A stretch of DNA of 64,000 bases, from the NCBI GenBank assembly GCA_002682825.1, contig NOKP01000040.1, forward strand, positions 7,754 to 71,753, given 5' to 3'. Source of the DNA: Neonectria sp. B-13 (lineage: Eukaryota > Ascomycota > Sordariomycetes > Hypocreales > Nectriaceae). This document shows, piece after piece, positions 40,540-52,170 of the stretch. How positions within the stretch are numbered: the first letter of the stretch is position 1; each line of letters begins with the position of its first letter. The notes beneath the pieces are model-generated. The model did no database searches. It was not told the DNA's origin and saw only the letters and a list, made by a program, of their open reading frames with translations. The translations under genes and the position numbers were made by a program.

Positions 40540-42944
40540 ATGGCGGACCAAACCCGATCAAGGGTTATTGAGGATAATCCTATTGGAAATGGCCTTGATG
40601 CCGTCCGCTCTTCGTTCAACTCGACCTGCGAAGGTGGAGGCATCTCGCACGTACGCGACGCGCTGGATCAGCTTGACCAAGAAGGTGGGTATTGCAAGCC
40701 AGCCTCGTTGCAACGTGGCCCTCTAACTGGCATATAGGTCTCCGGAATCTCGCACTCCCTTTTCTTTTCTCCCTGCAAAGCCTTGCCGTTGCAAACCTGC
40801 TCCTTTCGAAGACAGGTCGTGGCACCCTCCGAAGCGATCTCCTGAGACTCATTTCTGCGGTCGCCTCTGCTGACTTCGACCTCGACCGTGTCAAACCTCT
40901 CCTGAAGTCAGCCCTCGCCGACGAACCAGACGATGCCCTCATCTGGGATCAAGTCTACAACACCGTCACCGAATCCACCCCGCCTCCCCGACCGGTAGCT
41001 TCTTCCATCCAACAAACCCCATGGCTGCGCAATACCAGCAGCTTCGCGAACTCGTCCGAACATCGCAAATATGTGGATGACGTGCTTAAGGAGGAGCTTG
41101 GCCCTATGTACGTCGGGCTCCGCAACTTCCACAAGACATACTTCGGAGACGTGGCCGACCTTGAGACGGCATCCGAGGCGTTCTTCAAGCAGTGCCAGGA
41201 AGGTAGCAACCCACTCTTTGATGACGGCTGGAGCGGATGGCCCGAAGACGCGAAGCAGGACGATGTGCTGAGCTGGTTTGCGGACTTCAGCGAGAAGCTG
41301 GCGGCATTTGCAGAGGGTAACAAGTCAACCCCGACACGTCAACGAAGACCACTAGCAAAACCAAACGAGCCGATTGATGGTTCTATAGGGAAACGAAAGA
41401 TGGACGTTGGCTTTGTGAATGACCCTGAAGCTAGGAAAGACTCGAGGTGCCACTGGTCTCAGATCCTCGTGCCAGGAGAGCTCAAGAGTAACCGATCCGC
41501 CGATAAAGCCTCAGGGGCATGGCTTGATCTCGGGAGGTACGCGAGGGAAGTGCTCGCTGCCAAGGACACTCGCCGCTTCGTCTTGGGCTTTACCATATGC
41601 GGATCTCTCATGAGGGTATGGGAGTTTGACCGGCTTGGGGGCATCGCATCCGAGCAGTTCGACATCAACGAAGATGGGCTGCAGTTTGTGTTTACGATCC
41701 TCGGGTTTCTCTGGATGAACGAGGAGCAGCTAGGGTTTGATCCGACAATCATGACGACAAACAAGGAGCGCTTCATTGAAGTCAAGCGGGACGGGTCTAC
41801 TGAGCGGATCATCATTGACAAGGTGATGCAGCGCGCGCCTTGCATAGCTGGCCGGGCGACGACTTGCTGGAAAGCCCATCTTGAAGGACGCCCGGATGTG
41901 CCGCTTGTCATCAAGGATTCATGGCAATACCCGGAACGCGACGAGGAAGGCGACTTGTTGCGTGAGGCGACTGCCAAAGGTGTCGTTAATATGGCTCGGT
42001 ATTACCACCACGAGACGGTTCGGATCCACGGGACAGACGACGATATTCGGAGCAACGTTCGAGGGGGGTTAGACGTCACGAGAGCCGCGAACTACCGTCC
42101 GGAACGCTCGATGCCGCCAAGCAGCATCACAGCCGGTGCTTCGCGAAAAGGCCGCAGCATCAGCGTTGCTAGTAAGAAGCGGTCATCCAGTCACACTGGC
42201 GCTCCCCTCCCTCCCAGCAAGCGATCATGTTCAGCGTCTCCGACAAAGGCTGACAGCCATGCACTACTTAATCGGGTACATCGTCGTGTCATTCTTCGTG
42301 ATTATGGAAGACCTATACACAAGGCGAGTTCCCGATTGGCCCTGCTTGCTGGTCTCGAGGGCTGCATCGAGGGACACGAGTCCCTGCACAAGGCAGGTTT
42401 CTTGCACAGAGACATCTCGATCAACAATCTTATGATCAATGAGGACGACGACAACCCCTCTTGGCCTTCGTTTTTGATTGATCTTGATCTCTCCATCAAA
42501 GAGCAACGAGACGGCTCCTCCGGAGCAAAGGGCAAGACCGGCACAAGAGCTTTTATGGCTATCGGGGTGCTGCTTGGCGAGCAGCATTCCTTCATGCACG
42601 ACCTCGAGTCATTCTTTTGGGTCCTGTTCTGGATATGCATTCACTATAACGGGCCAGACGAGAGCAAAGTCGTTCCACGGTTTGACAAGTGGAATTTCGC
42701 TGACACGGAAGAGCTAGCGATTTCTAAAAAGGGTGTAATTGACGACGAAGGAGATTTTCTCAAGATTGCAGAGGCAAACTTTACGTCATACTATCAACCA
42801 TTGATTCCATGGGTCAATAGGTTACGGAAAACGGTGTTTCCCAATGGTGGGAGGTGGGTGAGGGAGGATAGAGGATTATATGCTCGGATGAGGGAGACCC
42901 TTCTGGAGGCCGGAAAAGACCCGAAGGTGCTGGCGGAGAGATGA
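40540..42944 (+). CDS. FunK1-type fungal protein kinase (two exons)
   Basis: Exon 1 is 40540-40684 and exon 2 is 40738-42944, 783 aa. The 53-bp intron has GTGGGT, CTAACTGG and TATAG, joining DQLDQEG to LRNLALPFLF. The first 250 aa are a helical, family-specific region (SSEHRKYVDDVLKEELGPMY). FunK1 (PF17667) blocks follow: VPGELKSNRSADKASGAWLD, then FTICGSLMRVWEFDRLG and FLWMNEEQLGFDPTI. The catalytic loop LHRDISINNLMIN lies at about residues 603-615. DLD replaces DFG (FLIDLDLSIKE), then TGTRAFMAIGVL and DLESFFWVLFWICIHY. FunK1 kinases are expanded in multicellular fungi and are thought to be active on unknown substrates. A basic Ser/Arg/Lys linker (SRKGRSISVASKKRSSSHTG) before the C-lobe may be a nuclear signal. 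Intact. Confidence 0.9.
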
Positions 42945-43922
42945 TATTGTGGGTTTGTGTTTTCCTACAACACGGCGACTAGCGTCTCAGAAGCATTGGG
43001 CCGTTCAGGACCGATCTGGAGGAGAGAAATACCAACTTCTCAAAACAATACGGACGAAGGAGTATGAATTTGCTCACTTAGCCGACGCGGAGAGAGGAGA
43101 TTCAATTGAAGCCCGCCCGCCGTTGCTGACCTGGATGCCCAAGCCACCAGTAGCTTCTTGCTACGAGTAGCCGCTTACGAGTAGCCACCATGCTACGAGA
43201 GCCACCAGTAGCTGCTACTAAGAATAACATCACTCACAGCCACAGGCGGCTACTAGTAGCAACCAGAGCCACCAGTAGCCACTTGCGACGAGTAGCCACT
43301 CTTGCTGACGAAGCCACCAGTAGCTGCCCGGAACGGGGAACCAAAGTTGTGATGTACCCCCTTTGCTAATGAATGGTTTCTCCCCTGCATGGTCAAGGAC
43401 CAACAAAGGAACCAGGGTGCGTCAACGGAATGCCTTCCGGACCCACCATCTTTCCAAGCCGACTGAGCTGTGAAGGGTCTTAGACCTCATTGATTGGTAA
43501 ACCCACCCCTGAATGGGATGCCTAACCCATTCTTGGTCATGCGCTGGCGTGATCCTGGGACCAACACTATTGGCAGAGTGCTGTTCTGTCCAGTGATCTA
43601 GACGTGATGCGGGGGTGAGTTACATGGTCCTTATCATGTGAACTGTACTTTACATGGTCTCCCACATCGTACAGTAGGCCCCTGTTGCTGCTCTGAAACG
43701 GTAACGATAACGCAGAGGGTCAGCAATCCGCTGCACTTGGCAAACCTTCTGGCAATGGCAACGGTGACGAATGGTAGGCTTTACCAGACTGTTGGATCTC
43801 GCTGCAAGTTATTTAACCAAAGTGGAAGCACAGGCTGCGCCCGACTGGAAACATTCTCACTTTCTCTTGGGAAGGAACCATCACTACATCTGCCCACATT
43901 CCCGCCCTTTAAGTTCTGGACG
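42945..43922. repeat. intergenic with AGCCACCAGTAGC minisatellite (43140-43335)
   Basis: Tandem degenerate units of GCCACCAGTAGC and TACGAGTAGCC, about eight to ten copies over 200 bp. The rest of the stretch has no supported gene. Confidence 0.7.
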
Positions 43923-46653
43923 ATGCCAGCCTCACGCGAGGCACCACCTCCCAGGTCGATTCTTGTCTTTAATCAGATCTTAGAGGAAGTGGCTCGGTGC
44001 GCGGAAAAACTTGCAGGTATACGATGGCCAGCATACAAACACCAAGAGGATGTGCAAGCTGTCCGTGCTAAGCTCGACGCGGCATGGGGCCGCATTTTCC
44101 AACCCGATCATTTGTCTGAGCGGCATCTATTGCAAGCAGAGATACAAGGCCATGCGCGCGAACTGGAAAAGCTTGAACGAGATTATGAGTCGGGCGTGAG
44201 AGACGCAGAGGCAGAATACGAGCGTCGGGTCGACGCTGTTGTGAAGCTTTTTTGCAAAAATATTGGGGAATCAATGAGCACAGTGCTGGATTGGCGCGAT
44301 GTCGAGAGATCGCAAGAGCCGGCAACCTCCACCGACTGCTGTCAGGCAGATCCGAACGAACCGCAGCATACGAGCCAGCAACTAGAAACCGAGCCGCCTG
44401 ACACAACCCGAAATGCAGTAAGCATGAAAAGCCTTCCGTGACATGCTTGCTCCAATTGCTGATGAGGCCAGGAAACAAGCAAAAGGAAAAGAGCATGGGA
44501 TGTCGTGGACCAGCAGAAAGATCAGCAACTTGCAACAGCCAAGAAATCTAAAAAAGCCAAGAGGTCAATCCACTTTGATCAAGTCTTTCAGAATGGAAAT
44601 GCCCCTATCATGCATGTCATCGTTCAATGGCCACCGGACGAGGGCAGCTGGTACATCCTTCGGTGCGAGGAACACGACTTCAACTTCAAAGACAATCCGC
44701 TCGCGGGTGCGGCGGCCCATGTACGCGGCAAAAAGCACGGCAAGAAGTCAAGCGATTACAATACTGTGCTGGAGTTATTAGGAATCGAAGTCTTGGGATG
44801 CGACAAGAGCTTGGCCGAGAAAAACAACATCGCGGCCCGGGATACATTCACAAACGGGCAGAGACAGCCCGCTGCCGAGACCGTTACCGAGAGCATTCGG
44901 GCGAGTGCGGAGGTGGCGCCCCGCCAACGCACAGGACATGGACGCAAGCGGGAGCGCGTGAAGAGAGAAGGAAGAAATGAACACGCTTTGTCATGTCGAC
45001 AAGGTCATCAACGGCAACATGGCACGCCTGACGCAGTCATCAGTCCGGAAGGTGGGCAGGTGTATCAAGTGTTCTGGAAGATGTCGAAGCAGTGGCTCGC
45101 GGCACTCCTCCTTCCAATGGGAAACCTCGAGGTTGTCGGCATACCCGACTCGATCGAAGGTTTAGGGTTGTTAGAGGATTTACCACAGTGCTATGCTTAT
45201 GATTCTCAGGGCAAAACCTTTTCATGGAAGGAAGGATATGAAGACGATGGACCCCGGGTTTCGATGCGCGAGTTCCCGGTCATGTTCTTCGACGGTTCGC
45301 CCTTCCCAAGCAGGAGCTCTGTCGCGTGGGTTAGTGCCAGAGACCTAGAGCTTTACGACGCCTCTGCCCAAAGCCTTATCGAACACAGTCATCAGGTTCT
45401 GGATTATCTAGAATCTCGTGAGCGCGAAGGCCGACAGAAGATCGCTTCCCAAGATGGAACCACAAACTCCGCCGCCGCCGACCTAGACAGTGAGTGCCCA
45501 GGACAAGAGTCAACCTCAGGTTTCGAAACAAAACCGTGCACATTGCTGAGGAGACATTGACTGCCACGAAGTAGAACCAACTCAAAGCCCTGCATCTTCT
45601 CCTTCATCCACGCCTGGGAACCAAGTAGCACCAAAGAAAGCTCAGCACGAGAAGACCGCGACACCGTCCAGTGCACCATCCCTTAACAATGCCACCAGCA
45701 ACGAGGCTTCGCCACAGCATTCGCCGCCAACGGGCGGTTGCACCTCGTCACTCCAGAGACGTCCAGATCCACCTCCCCGCGAACGGAGCCACGGAGTCCC
45801 TACGAGTTGGGCCAGCGACGAACCAGATGCAGAGCCTATTGCATCTCTGGTATGTCCAGAGACGCAGGTATCGCAACCTACGCAACAAAGACACGTTGGC
45901 ACGAAAACCGCACCAAGCGACCTTGAAGCTGCCAGACTAGCCCAATTGGCGTGGGGTGTAATTAACCAACCACCCTCTGTCCACAAAGAACAACCCTCCG
46001 CTTCAACAGTCGGGCAGACCTTGAATACCGAGGATGTATCTCAAATCAATGGCAACGTCGGTCCGCAGAGCGTCGAGTCAGTGCCCCTGGCCTCTATGAT
46101 TCCTCAGCAGAGTTTCAGGACGCATCAACTCCAGATGTCCTATGGACAATTGCCTCCCATTCGTCCCCTCGAGGAACTTGTTCAGCCACCTGAACAGGGC
46201 TATTATTGGCCAAATGGAGCGTCTGTCTGCTCGATGAACAGTTCCAGTCAGTTAGTTAGTGCAGCAGCCAACGCGCAACAACATCAGTCGCGCAACAGGA
46301 TCTTGCAAACCTCGGCAACCGCGGCGGTCTTTGATTCAAACCTTCCGGTGTGGCAGGGTCAGATCGATACAGTACCTTCGCAGAATGACGCGTGGCTCAC
46401 GAATTTTCCTCCGCCACTCGTCGATCAACTCAGACGAGTGACCGGATTGACCGGCCGTGATCCTCAACCAAATGACTTCATAAACTCCAATGGCGACTTT
46501 GGCTGCCCCTTTTGCAAGAAAGCCCTGGCTCAGCTTAGATTCTTCAACCAACACTTGAAAGATCGCTGCCCCATTGTCCGATCGCTCGCACGAACCAGTA
46601 CGTTGAGTACGTTAAGGCCTCAACCGCCCGGTACTCTTTTGGCCCACCCCTGA
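43923..46653 (+). CDS. 863-aa conserved fungal protein with terminal C2HC-like finger (three exons)
   Basis: Exons 43923-44417, 44472-45489 and 45575-46653. Introns are 54 bp (GTAAGC, GCTGATG, CCAG) and 85 bp (GTGAGT, TTGACTG, GTAG), and every junction keeps the frame. Exon 1 is helical and charged (EDVQAVRAKLDAAWGRIFQP). Exon 2 has SIHFDQVFQNGNAPIMHVIV, WYILRCEEHDFNFKDNPLAG, AAAHVRGKKHGKKSSDYNTV (BED-finger-like C..H..H..H) and a globular part with WLAALLLPMGNLEVVGIP and REFPVMFFDGSPFPSRSSVA. Exon 3 is long, disordered and Gln/Pro/Ser-rich, ending in CPFCKKALAQLRFFNQHLKD followed by RC: C-x2-C-x11-H-x4-C. I recognise the exon-2 block as a family common in Sordariomycetes but know no function; a nuclear DNA- or protein-binding role is inferred. 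Confidence 0.65.
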
Positions 46654-47119
46654 GGAATTGGCCCTAGGACATCAGTGGCCCTGAAGCTTCAACGGTTCGA
46701 GGACGGGGACGGTCGTGGGACAGAGACGGTATTGGACGTCGGTGGTCCTAAGACTTTAATAGTCTTGGGACGGAAGCGGTCGTGGGACAGAGGTCGGTTT
46801 GGATAGTACAGTAGGACGCCGGAGGAGTCCTAAGACACCAACGCAGAGTGGTTCGGATCTATTTCAATGAAGAAGAAAAAAAGCCTTTCTTGGCTTTTCG
46901 GCAATGAAATCTGAGGCACCTAAGAGATCTGTCTTCCCATACTGGTGGATTGTGGAAGTAATGAACATGCATGCGTTTTAAAATGTGGCGGCTAATTGTC
47001 GGGGTCGCCGCGGAGGGACGGAGGGAGGCCCGACAAACCGTCAGCCCGCTAGCGGACTGGATCTACCTCCTTTTTGCTCCAACCCCGCCACATCCCGGGA
47101 CCACAGCGGGAGCCTCACC

Positions 47120-47954
47120 ATGGCATCATCGTCTCAGAGGAACCAGCACGCTTCCCTGCCTTGCCCCTCTTGGGTTTGGTCCAGCAATTCCAATGTTCAG
47201 TACGTATTCCCCTCTCCTCTAGGACTATCTGGCTTCATGGCCGATGGGCGAAGACCACCCTTCTGACTGAGCTAGTGCCGCTAAAGATCGGTCTTGGTTC
47301 GGCGATGATTACACCCCCCTCGAGTCTTTCTTCAACAGCACCGATGGGAACCCAGTCAAGGTCATTGGGATTGGGACTGTCGACCTCCCCACGAAGATCT
47401 CGCCAACCCAGACTGGTCCGCGCTCACACGGCACCCTTCGCCTGAAGAAGGTGCTGCACGCCCCTAACATCGTCTGCAACATCATCGGATGGCCCATTCT
47501 GGATGACTACGATGTCTCCACTTCGTTCTCTGAAGGCCCCGGGGGCGCCTCAGGCTTCATCACCAACCTCTCCGACGGCCGCTCCGTAGCCTACTTCAAG
47601 CCTCAGGGCCGAGACGTCAGATTCTTTGAAGTCCGGCTCAGCGGGCCCCCAGTCGGGCCCAAGGTTGGGCCTTCGCCTTTTGGCTCGTCCCAGAAATACT
47701 GGCTTCACGCCTTCTGGCCTGATAGCGAGAGGGAGCGACTTGCTTCTCTGGTAGCCTCGCGTCCGGTTAGAGGCGCAGCCGCTGGGCCTCTGACATCTGC
47801 CGAGCAGGCATGGCTGAAGAAGCACTACGAAAATGAGTTCAAGCTCCTCCAGGATCACAGGTTGAGCATACACAAGGAGCAAGATCGAGAAGAGGGTCGT
47901 ACCATTGTGCGAGCGATGATGTCCAACGATAGTGATAAAACTCCTGTAACCTAA
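47120..47954 (+). CDS. retropepsin-derived (Ty1/copia-like) protein, catalytic Asp lost (two exons)
   Basis: Exon 1 is 47120-47199 and exon 2 is 47276-47954, 252 aa. The 76-bp intron has GTACGT, CTGACTGAG and CTAG. Splicing gives WVWSSNSNVHAAKDRSWF, which lines up with the copia protease start W..DSGA..H....D...F, then ESFFNSTDGNPVKVIGIGTV and SHGTLRLKKVLHAPNIVCNI. The D-S/T-G catalytic triad position reads SSN, so it cannot be an active aspartic protease. No integrase, RT or RNase H follows; instead a fungal-specific C-terminal half (WPDSERERLASLVASRPVRG, AEQAWLKKHYENEFKLLQDH). Clean introns and full frame suggest a host gene derived from a retroelement rather than a fresh remnant. Function unknown. 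Confidence 0.6.
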
Positions 47955-48905
47955 TCCCGGAAGGACCTGGTGCGGCTCTGCGTGCTCCCAATGTTTCAGA
48001 GCGGGAATGAGACGACGGTAACGCAAGGGTCCGGATGAAGCCATAGAAACCGCACCTCTTTTTAGGCTAGCAAGGATAGTCAACAGATCATTGTGTCTGG
48101 GGTGGAAAATGACATGGTCTACTAGTAGCCCACTTCATCCACTTCCGCCTCTACCTAACTTTCCTTGATTACCACTAACGCCGTATTTCACGATGAGCTA
48201 CTTAGGATCAACGTAGCATTACGCACGGGTATTATGTACTGTATCAGTCTATCACAGTACTGTATTACACACTGGCTCGTCGCGTTAGAACGCACGTAAC
48301 ATCATTTTATACAACCCAGCCCTCATCCCTGCAAATTGCTTTGTGTCAGGATCACCACCAATCTATCAGAGAACAGAATGCAGCTGTTCCCAGGGACACC
48401 ACCAATTTAGGATAACAAAATCTAGCTATTCCTAGTAACACGATCAGTAACAAAATGTGGCTGCTCCTAGGAAAACGATCAATCCAGATAACAGAATCTG
48501 GCTGTTTTCAGGAACAGTATACATACTCCACCCCCACACGCCTTATTCCTAGGAGCACGGTCATTTAGAGAATAGATTTACGAAATCATGATTCAATAAC
48601 TGTTTTAAGGGCCGATGGAAAATTGAGGAAGAAGAGCTGGCCCTGTCGCCTAGTCAACTTGTTGACTTAGTCCACTTCTTGCCCAAGTCCACGTCCACTT
48701 CCGTCTGCTCTGCTCCACATTATGTTATTGGACGGCCCTATCCCTTATGCAGGAACAAGGTGCTCCTACCGAACGATTCCGTAACGGCCGCTCATGATTA
48801 TGTAAGCCAGTCTTTTCGTCCACTTCTTGCCATCGTCCAAATGTGTCCTTGGACCGTGACTGTCCCAGGATCACAGTTGTCCAGGACCAGAACCTGTCTA
48901 TGTAC
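47955..48905. repeat. intergenic with ~50-bp degenerate tandem repeats (48350-48530)
   Basis: Four imperfect units built on AACAGAATCTGGCTGTTCC followed by AGGAACAC. No gene is supported in the stretch. Confidence 0.5.
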
Positions 48906-49253
48906 CGCAGTTGTCCCAGGACCGTGAATGTCCCAGGACCTGAGCTGTCCCGGGACCTGAGCTGTCCCGGGACCTGAGCTGTCCCGGGACCTGAGCTGTC
49001 CTGGGACCTGAGCCGTCCTGGGACCTGAGCCGTCCTGGGACCTGAGCCGTCCTGGGACCTGAGCCGTCCTGGGACCTGAGCCGTCCTGGGACCTGAGCCG
49101 TCCTGGGACCTGAGCCGTCCTGGGACCTGAGCCGTCCTGGGACCTGAGCCGTCCTGGGACCTGAGCCGTCCTGGGACCTGAGCCGTCCTGGGACCTGAGC
49201 CGTCCTGGGACTGTAGCTGTCCTGGGACTGTAGCTGTCCTGGGACTGTAGCTA
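48906..49253. repeat. 17-bp minisatellite, about 20 units
   Basis: Unit CTGAGCCGTCCTGGGAC; the first units have TGTCCCGGGAC or TGTCCTGGGAC and the last three CTGTAGCTGTCCTGGGA. A central block of about a dozen units looks identical. 17 bp is not a multiple of 3, so ORFs through it are by-products. Similar GTCC(T/C)(A/G)GGAC words lie at 30160-30225 and 48850-48900. Confidence 0.9.
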
Positions 49254-49273
49254 CAATGCTCCCGCCCGGCCAG

Positions 49274-49540
49274 CTAAATCTCTCCATCTAAGGACCCACC
49301 AAGCTTTGTGACTAACCGACGACAAACCTCGGCTCGGACTTGCTGATACGTGATTTGCTGAAAAATGGGGCGGTATGCGACCTGGTCGTGAGGGATGTGA
49401 GCGAAACTCGACCAGTGTTCCGTTGCTCTGCCGGAACGCTCAACTTCTACCCTGCGACAGAATCGGCCCGCGCTATCGAAGAAACCATACACCTGGCCAG
49501 TCGAGCCTCTTGCCCGACCTAGCCAGACGTTCTGGTTCAT
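49274..49540 (-). CDS. small hypothetical protein
   Basis: 88 aa from ATG 49540, starting MNQNVWLGRARGSTGQVYGF. No recognised domain. The composition is protein-like (VYGFFDSAGRFCRRVEVERS), but there is no independent support. It ends next to the minisatellite. Confidence 0.25.
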   Translation of the reverse strand: MNQNVWLGRARGSTGQVYGFFDSAGRFCRRVEVERSGRATEHWSSFAHIPHDQVAYRPIFQQITYQQVRAEVCRRLVTKLGGSLDGEI

Positions 49541-49681
49541 TATCGCCGTGGGTATCGTCGGTTGGCGTGATGGTCTGGCCCCCTTGCGCTGTGTCGTCCG
49601 CGCATCCGTCTGCTCACGGAGGGACTGACCTGCCCGTCTGCCTTTCTTTTTGCGACTGTTGCGTCGTGGAGAGATATCCAA

Positions 49682-50526
49682 GGTTCGATTCGAGTTGATG
49701 GCAAGACATCGGAAAGTAGAAACGGCCGTCTGGTGATACGGCTGTCGCGGAAAAGTGCCGAGGTAGATGACGTCGTCTCCGTCCTCTTCAGTCAGGCGTG
49801 AAGGTATCGTACTTGGCTCAACAGAACGTCGCTGTAAACGTTAGGGTACTCTGGTAGCACCAAAACCCCTGCAAGGACCGAGTACCCCGCCTGGTTTGCC
49901 CGTTGAGACATGTCGGAATCCCCCGTGGCCCCACTTCTGGCAGTTCCCGGTCGGAGCGGATAATGTCTGAATCCGATCAACCCCGCTCTCCTCTTGGATG
50001 ATCGTGAGCGATAACATTGAAATCATCCGTGTGCGCGGCCCACGAAGACATACCAGCCCTCATCCTACACGGCCGGATCGATGCCGAAGACCTACGAAGG
50101 GCCCTCCAAAGAAAGATAAGTTAAAATGCCAGTCCTTGGAGGACCGACAGACCCAGAGGACGCAAGAGCCCTGTATGAAAAAATTCGCGGGCCGCCGAAG
50201 GAGGTTGTTGAAGAGGAAGTGCGAAAAAGTGTAGGGACTCGTCCTGACATAAGGAAACCTAGTATTGACCCTATCCTAGCTAAATCTCACCGGAGACGCG
50301 CGGTATGCGGAAACCGACACAGCCAGAGAAGAGTCGATCCGGACACCTTGCATGGTGTTTGTCATCGCTGGGGGGTTTGGAGTCGGCTCGAAGAGATGTG
50401 CCGAGAAGTTCAAAGGATACACCGTTGCAGAAGAGGGATCCATTAAGCTGGACGCCTATTCTGCCGTCGTGATTATCCAGTTGAGCTGAACCAGGCTCGA
50501 AGTCTGTCAGCACCTCAATTTGGGGA
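49682..50526. other. intergenic, no supported gene
   Basis: Short ORFs only (for example 50126-50446), with no domain cue. Confidence 0.35.
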
Positions 50527-51468
50527 TTAGCACAATCCCTCATCAACCAATGCAATATCGTCTCGCAATAGATCACGACAGAACCAGCTGGGCAGGGAAA
50601 TATCCGGAAGGAATGGTTCGTGGAATCCTGCCAACTCAGCCGTTTCGCCTGCGTCCGATGCCGCCATGTTATCCGTGAGGCCGCGAGCCCACCAGTTGAT
50701 CGAGTCGCCCTGCTTGATGTCGTTCGGAGCTGGATGGAGTTTCTGCAAAAGATCATTTGAGACGGCCATCGGTTTCTCAGCTGGAGAGCCGAGGTTGGCT
50801 ACGTCGGGGTACTGAATTTGAGGGTTTTGGGCAGCACAGATCGGTGATTGAAGACAACCTGGTTCAAGACTGAAGTCGACTCTAGTTTCGCTACTATGGA
50901 TGTATCGCTTAGCCTTGGGGTTGCTGGTAGGCTCGACTCTGAGTCGTTTCAACGGTGGACCGGTGACTTTCCCTGTCGTGTCAATATTCCGATCTAAGCA
51001 GGATGCAAAAATGGTTGGAGTCCTACCTTGTGTTATCTTGATGCCATCTCGCACTTCGGCGATCTTGCGGTGAATGGCAGTTGCAATCAGGGTGGTGATG
51101 AGGTGTGATAGGTGTTGGTTCTCGATAAAGCGAGGAAGATCTGTCATAAGATCGTTGAAGGTAGCCTCTGGCAACGATTGAAGCTGGACTGTCGTAAAGG
51201 TGATCGCGCACATGCACTTTGAATCATCGTCCAGTTGGCGGAGGCAATTCCGGCGCCTCTCCTGGGAAGATGATTTTCCATAGATGAAAGAAACAACTTG
51301 TCTGGCGCGTTTGAATTGGGAGCGAAGAAAACGTGCTGGTGCTGGCTCCAAGCTCGCCGCCTGCAGGCGAGCAGCTGCCACGTTCAGCTTGTCAAGGGTT
51401 TCGTTTTGTCCTCCGGGTTTGGTAAGAACCTGAGTCGTTGGAGCGTAGGTAATGTAGTTGTCGTCCAT
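50527..51468 (-). CDS. conserved hypothetical fungal protein
   Basis: About 313 aa from ATG 51468 (MDDNYITYAPTTQVLTKPGG). Residues 30-160 look like a compact helical domain: LNVAAARLQAASLEPAPARF, RRRNCLRQLDDDSKCMCAIT, LPEATFNDLMTDLPRFIENQ and HLITTLIATAIHRKIAEVRD. The second half is low-complexity. 51026-50973 could be an unspliced 54-bp intron (AAG|GTAGGA...GACAG|GG), since it is a multiple of three and has no stop; removing it joins DGIKITQ to GKVTGPPLKRL. I do not recognise a named domain. Confidence 0.5.
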   Translation of the reverse strand: MDDNYITYAPTTQVLTKPGGQNETLDKLNVAAARLQAASLEPAPARFLRSQFKRARQVVSFIYGKSSSQERRRNCLRQLDDDSKCMCAITFTTVQLQSLPEATFNDLMTDLPRFIENQHLSHLITTLIATAIHRKIAEVRDGIKITQGRTPTIFASCLDRNIDTTGKVTGPPLKRLRVEPTSNPKAKRYIHSSETRVDFSLEPGCLQSPICAAQNPQIQYPDVANLGSPAEKPMAVSNDLLQKLHPAPNDIKQGDSINWWARGLTDNMAASDAGETAELAGFHEPFLPDISLPSWFCRDLLRDDIALVDEGLC

Positions 51469-51540
51469 CGGGGTGTTGGGTGTTTGTTGTGTGTGCTTGT
51501 TAGGAATGTATGGAGAAGACGGTAAGGGGAGCTGGAACAC

Positions 51541-52170
51541 ATATACCTAACACGGAAATTGTGATCCATGCGGAGCGCCGTGAGCCGTTTATGACGTAAT
51601 GATACTAGAGGAATGGATCACAATTACCGGATAAAGGCAAGCGCATGTTAAGCACCATGGTTCGGTCCGCGACAAGGCCGGCTGCAGTCCGAGGTCCCCG
51701 GCACGGAGTACGACCCGCTCAATAGACTACTTCGCGCTCTGTTGTAAGTGTACCTTCCCGAGGCAACTTGTGTGTCCAGCTGAGGCGTAAAATCCTGAGT
51801 GCTGCCGGTACTAGAACAACTCTCGAGTGTTTACCAGTCTCATGTAACATCGTATCCTTGCTCAGGCCAGGGAGTGCCTTCAGTCACTCCAATATGTCTC
51901 GAGTTTATGTCTCCATCTAATATCTCTAGGATGTTGGGATCACGGCTAACATGACTTAGTGCAGCTGCCACCCCATCCGACAACCTCCGGGGCCGGCATG
52001 GGTTAGCAGGGCTCATAGATATAAGGTCGTACAAGGCAGCCAGTTGCCTCGTCGCTCTCCAACTCGACGCCTGTCCAATAGGGTATTGTCAAGCCCTCTC
52101 CCTTCGTTTCTGCTCTCCTGCATGAACTACACTCATCGACACATCTTCAATCACTCCCGGCCCAGGGACC
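51541..52170. other. divergent intergenic region
   Basis: Lies between the minus-strand hypothetical gene and the plus-strand methyltransferase gene. No gene or clear repeat. Confidence 0.35.

Noticed and set aside
48898..49287. 129-aa repetitive ORF (minus)
   Set aside because: Produced by a 17-bp repeat, where any stop-free frame repeats every 51 bp; no start context or domain.
49675..49700. GGTTCGATTC resembling a tRNA T-loop
   Set aside because: No T-stem pairing, acceptor stem or A/B-box spacing around it.
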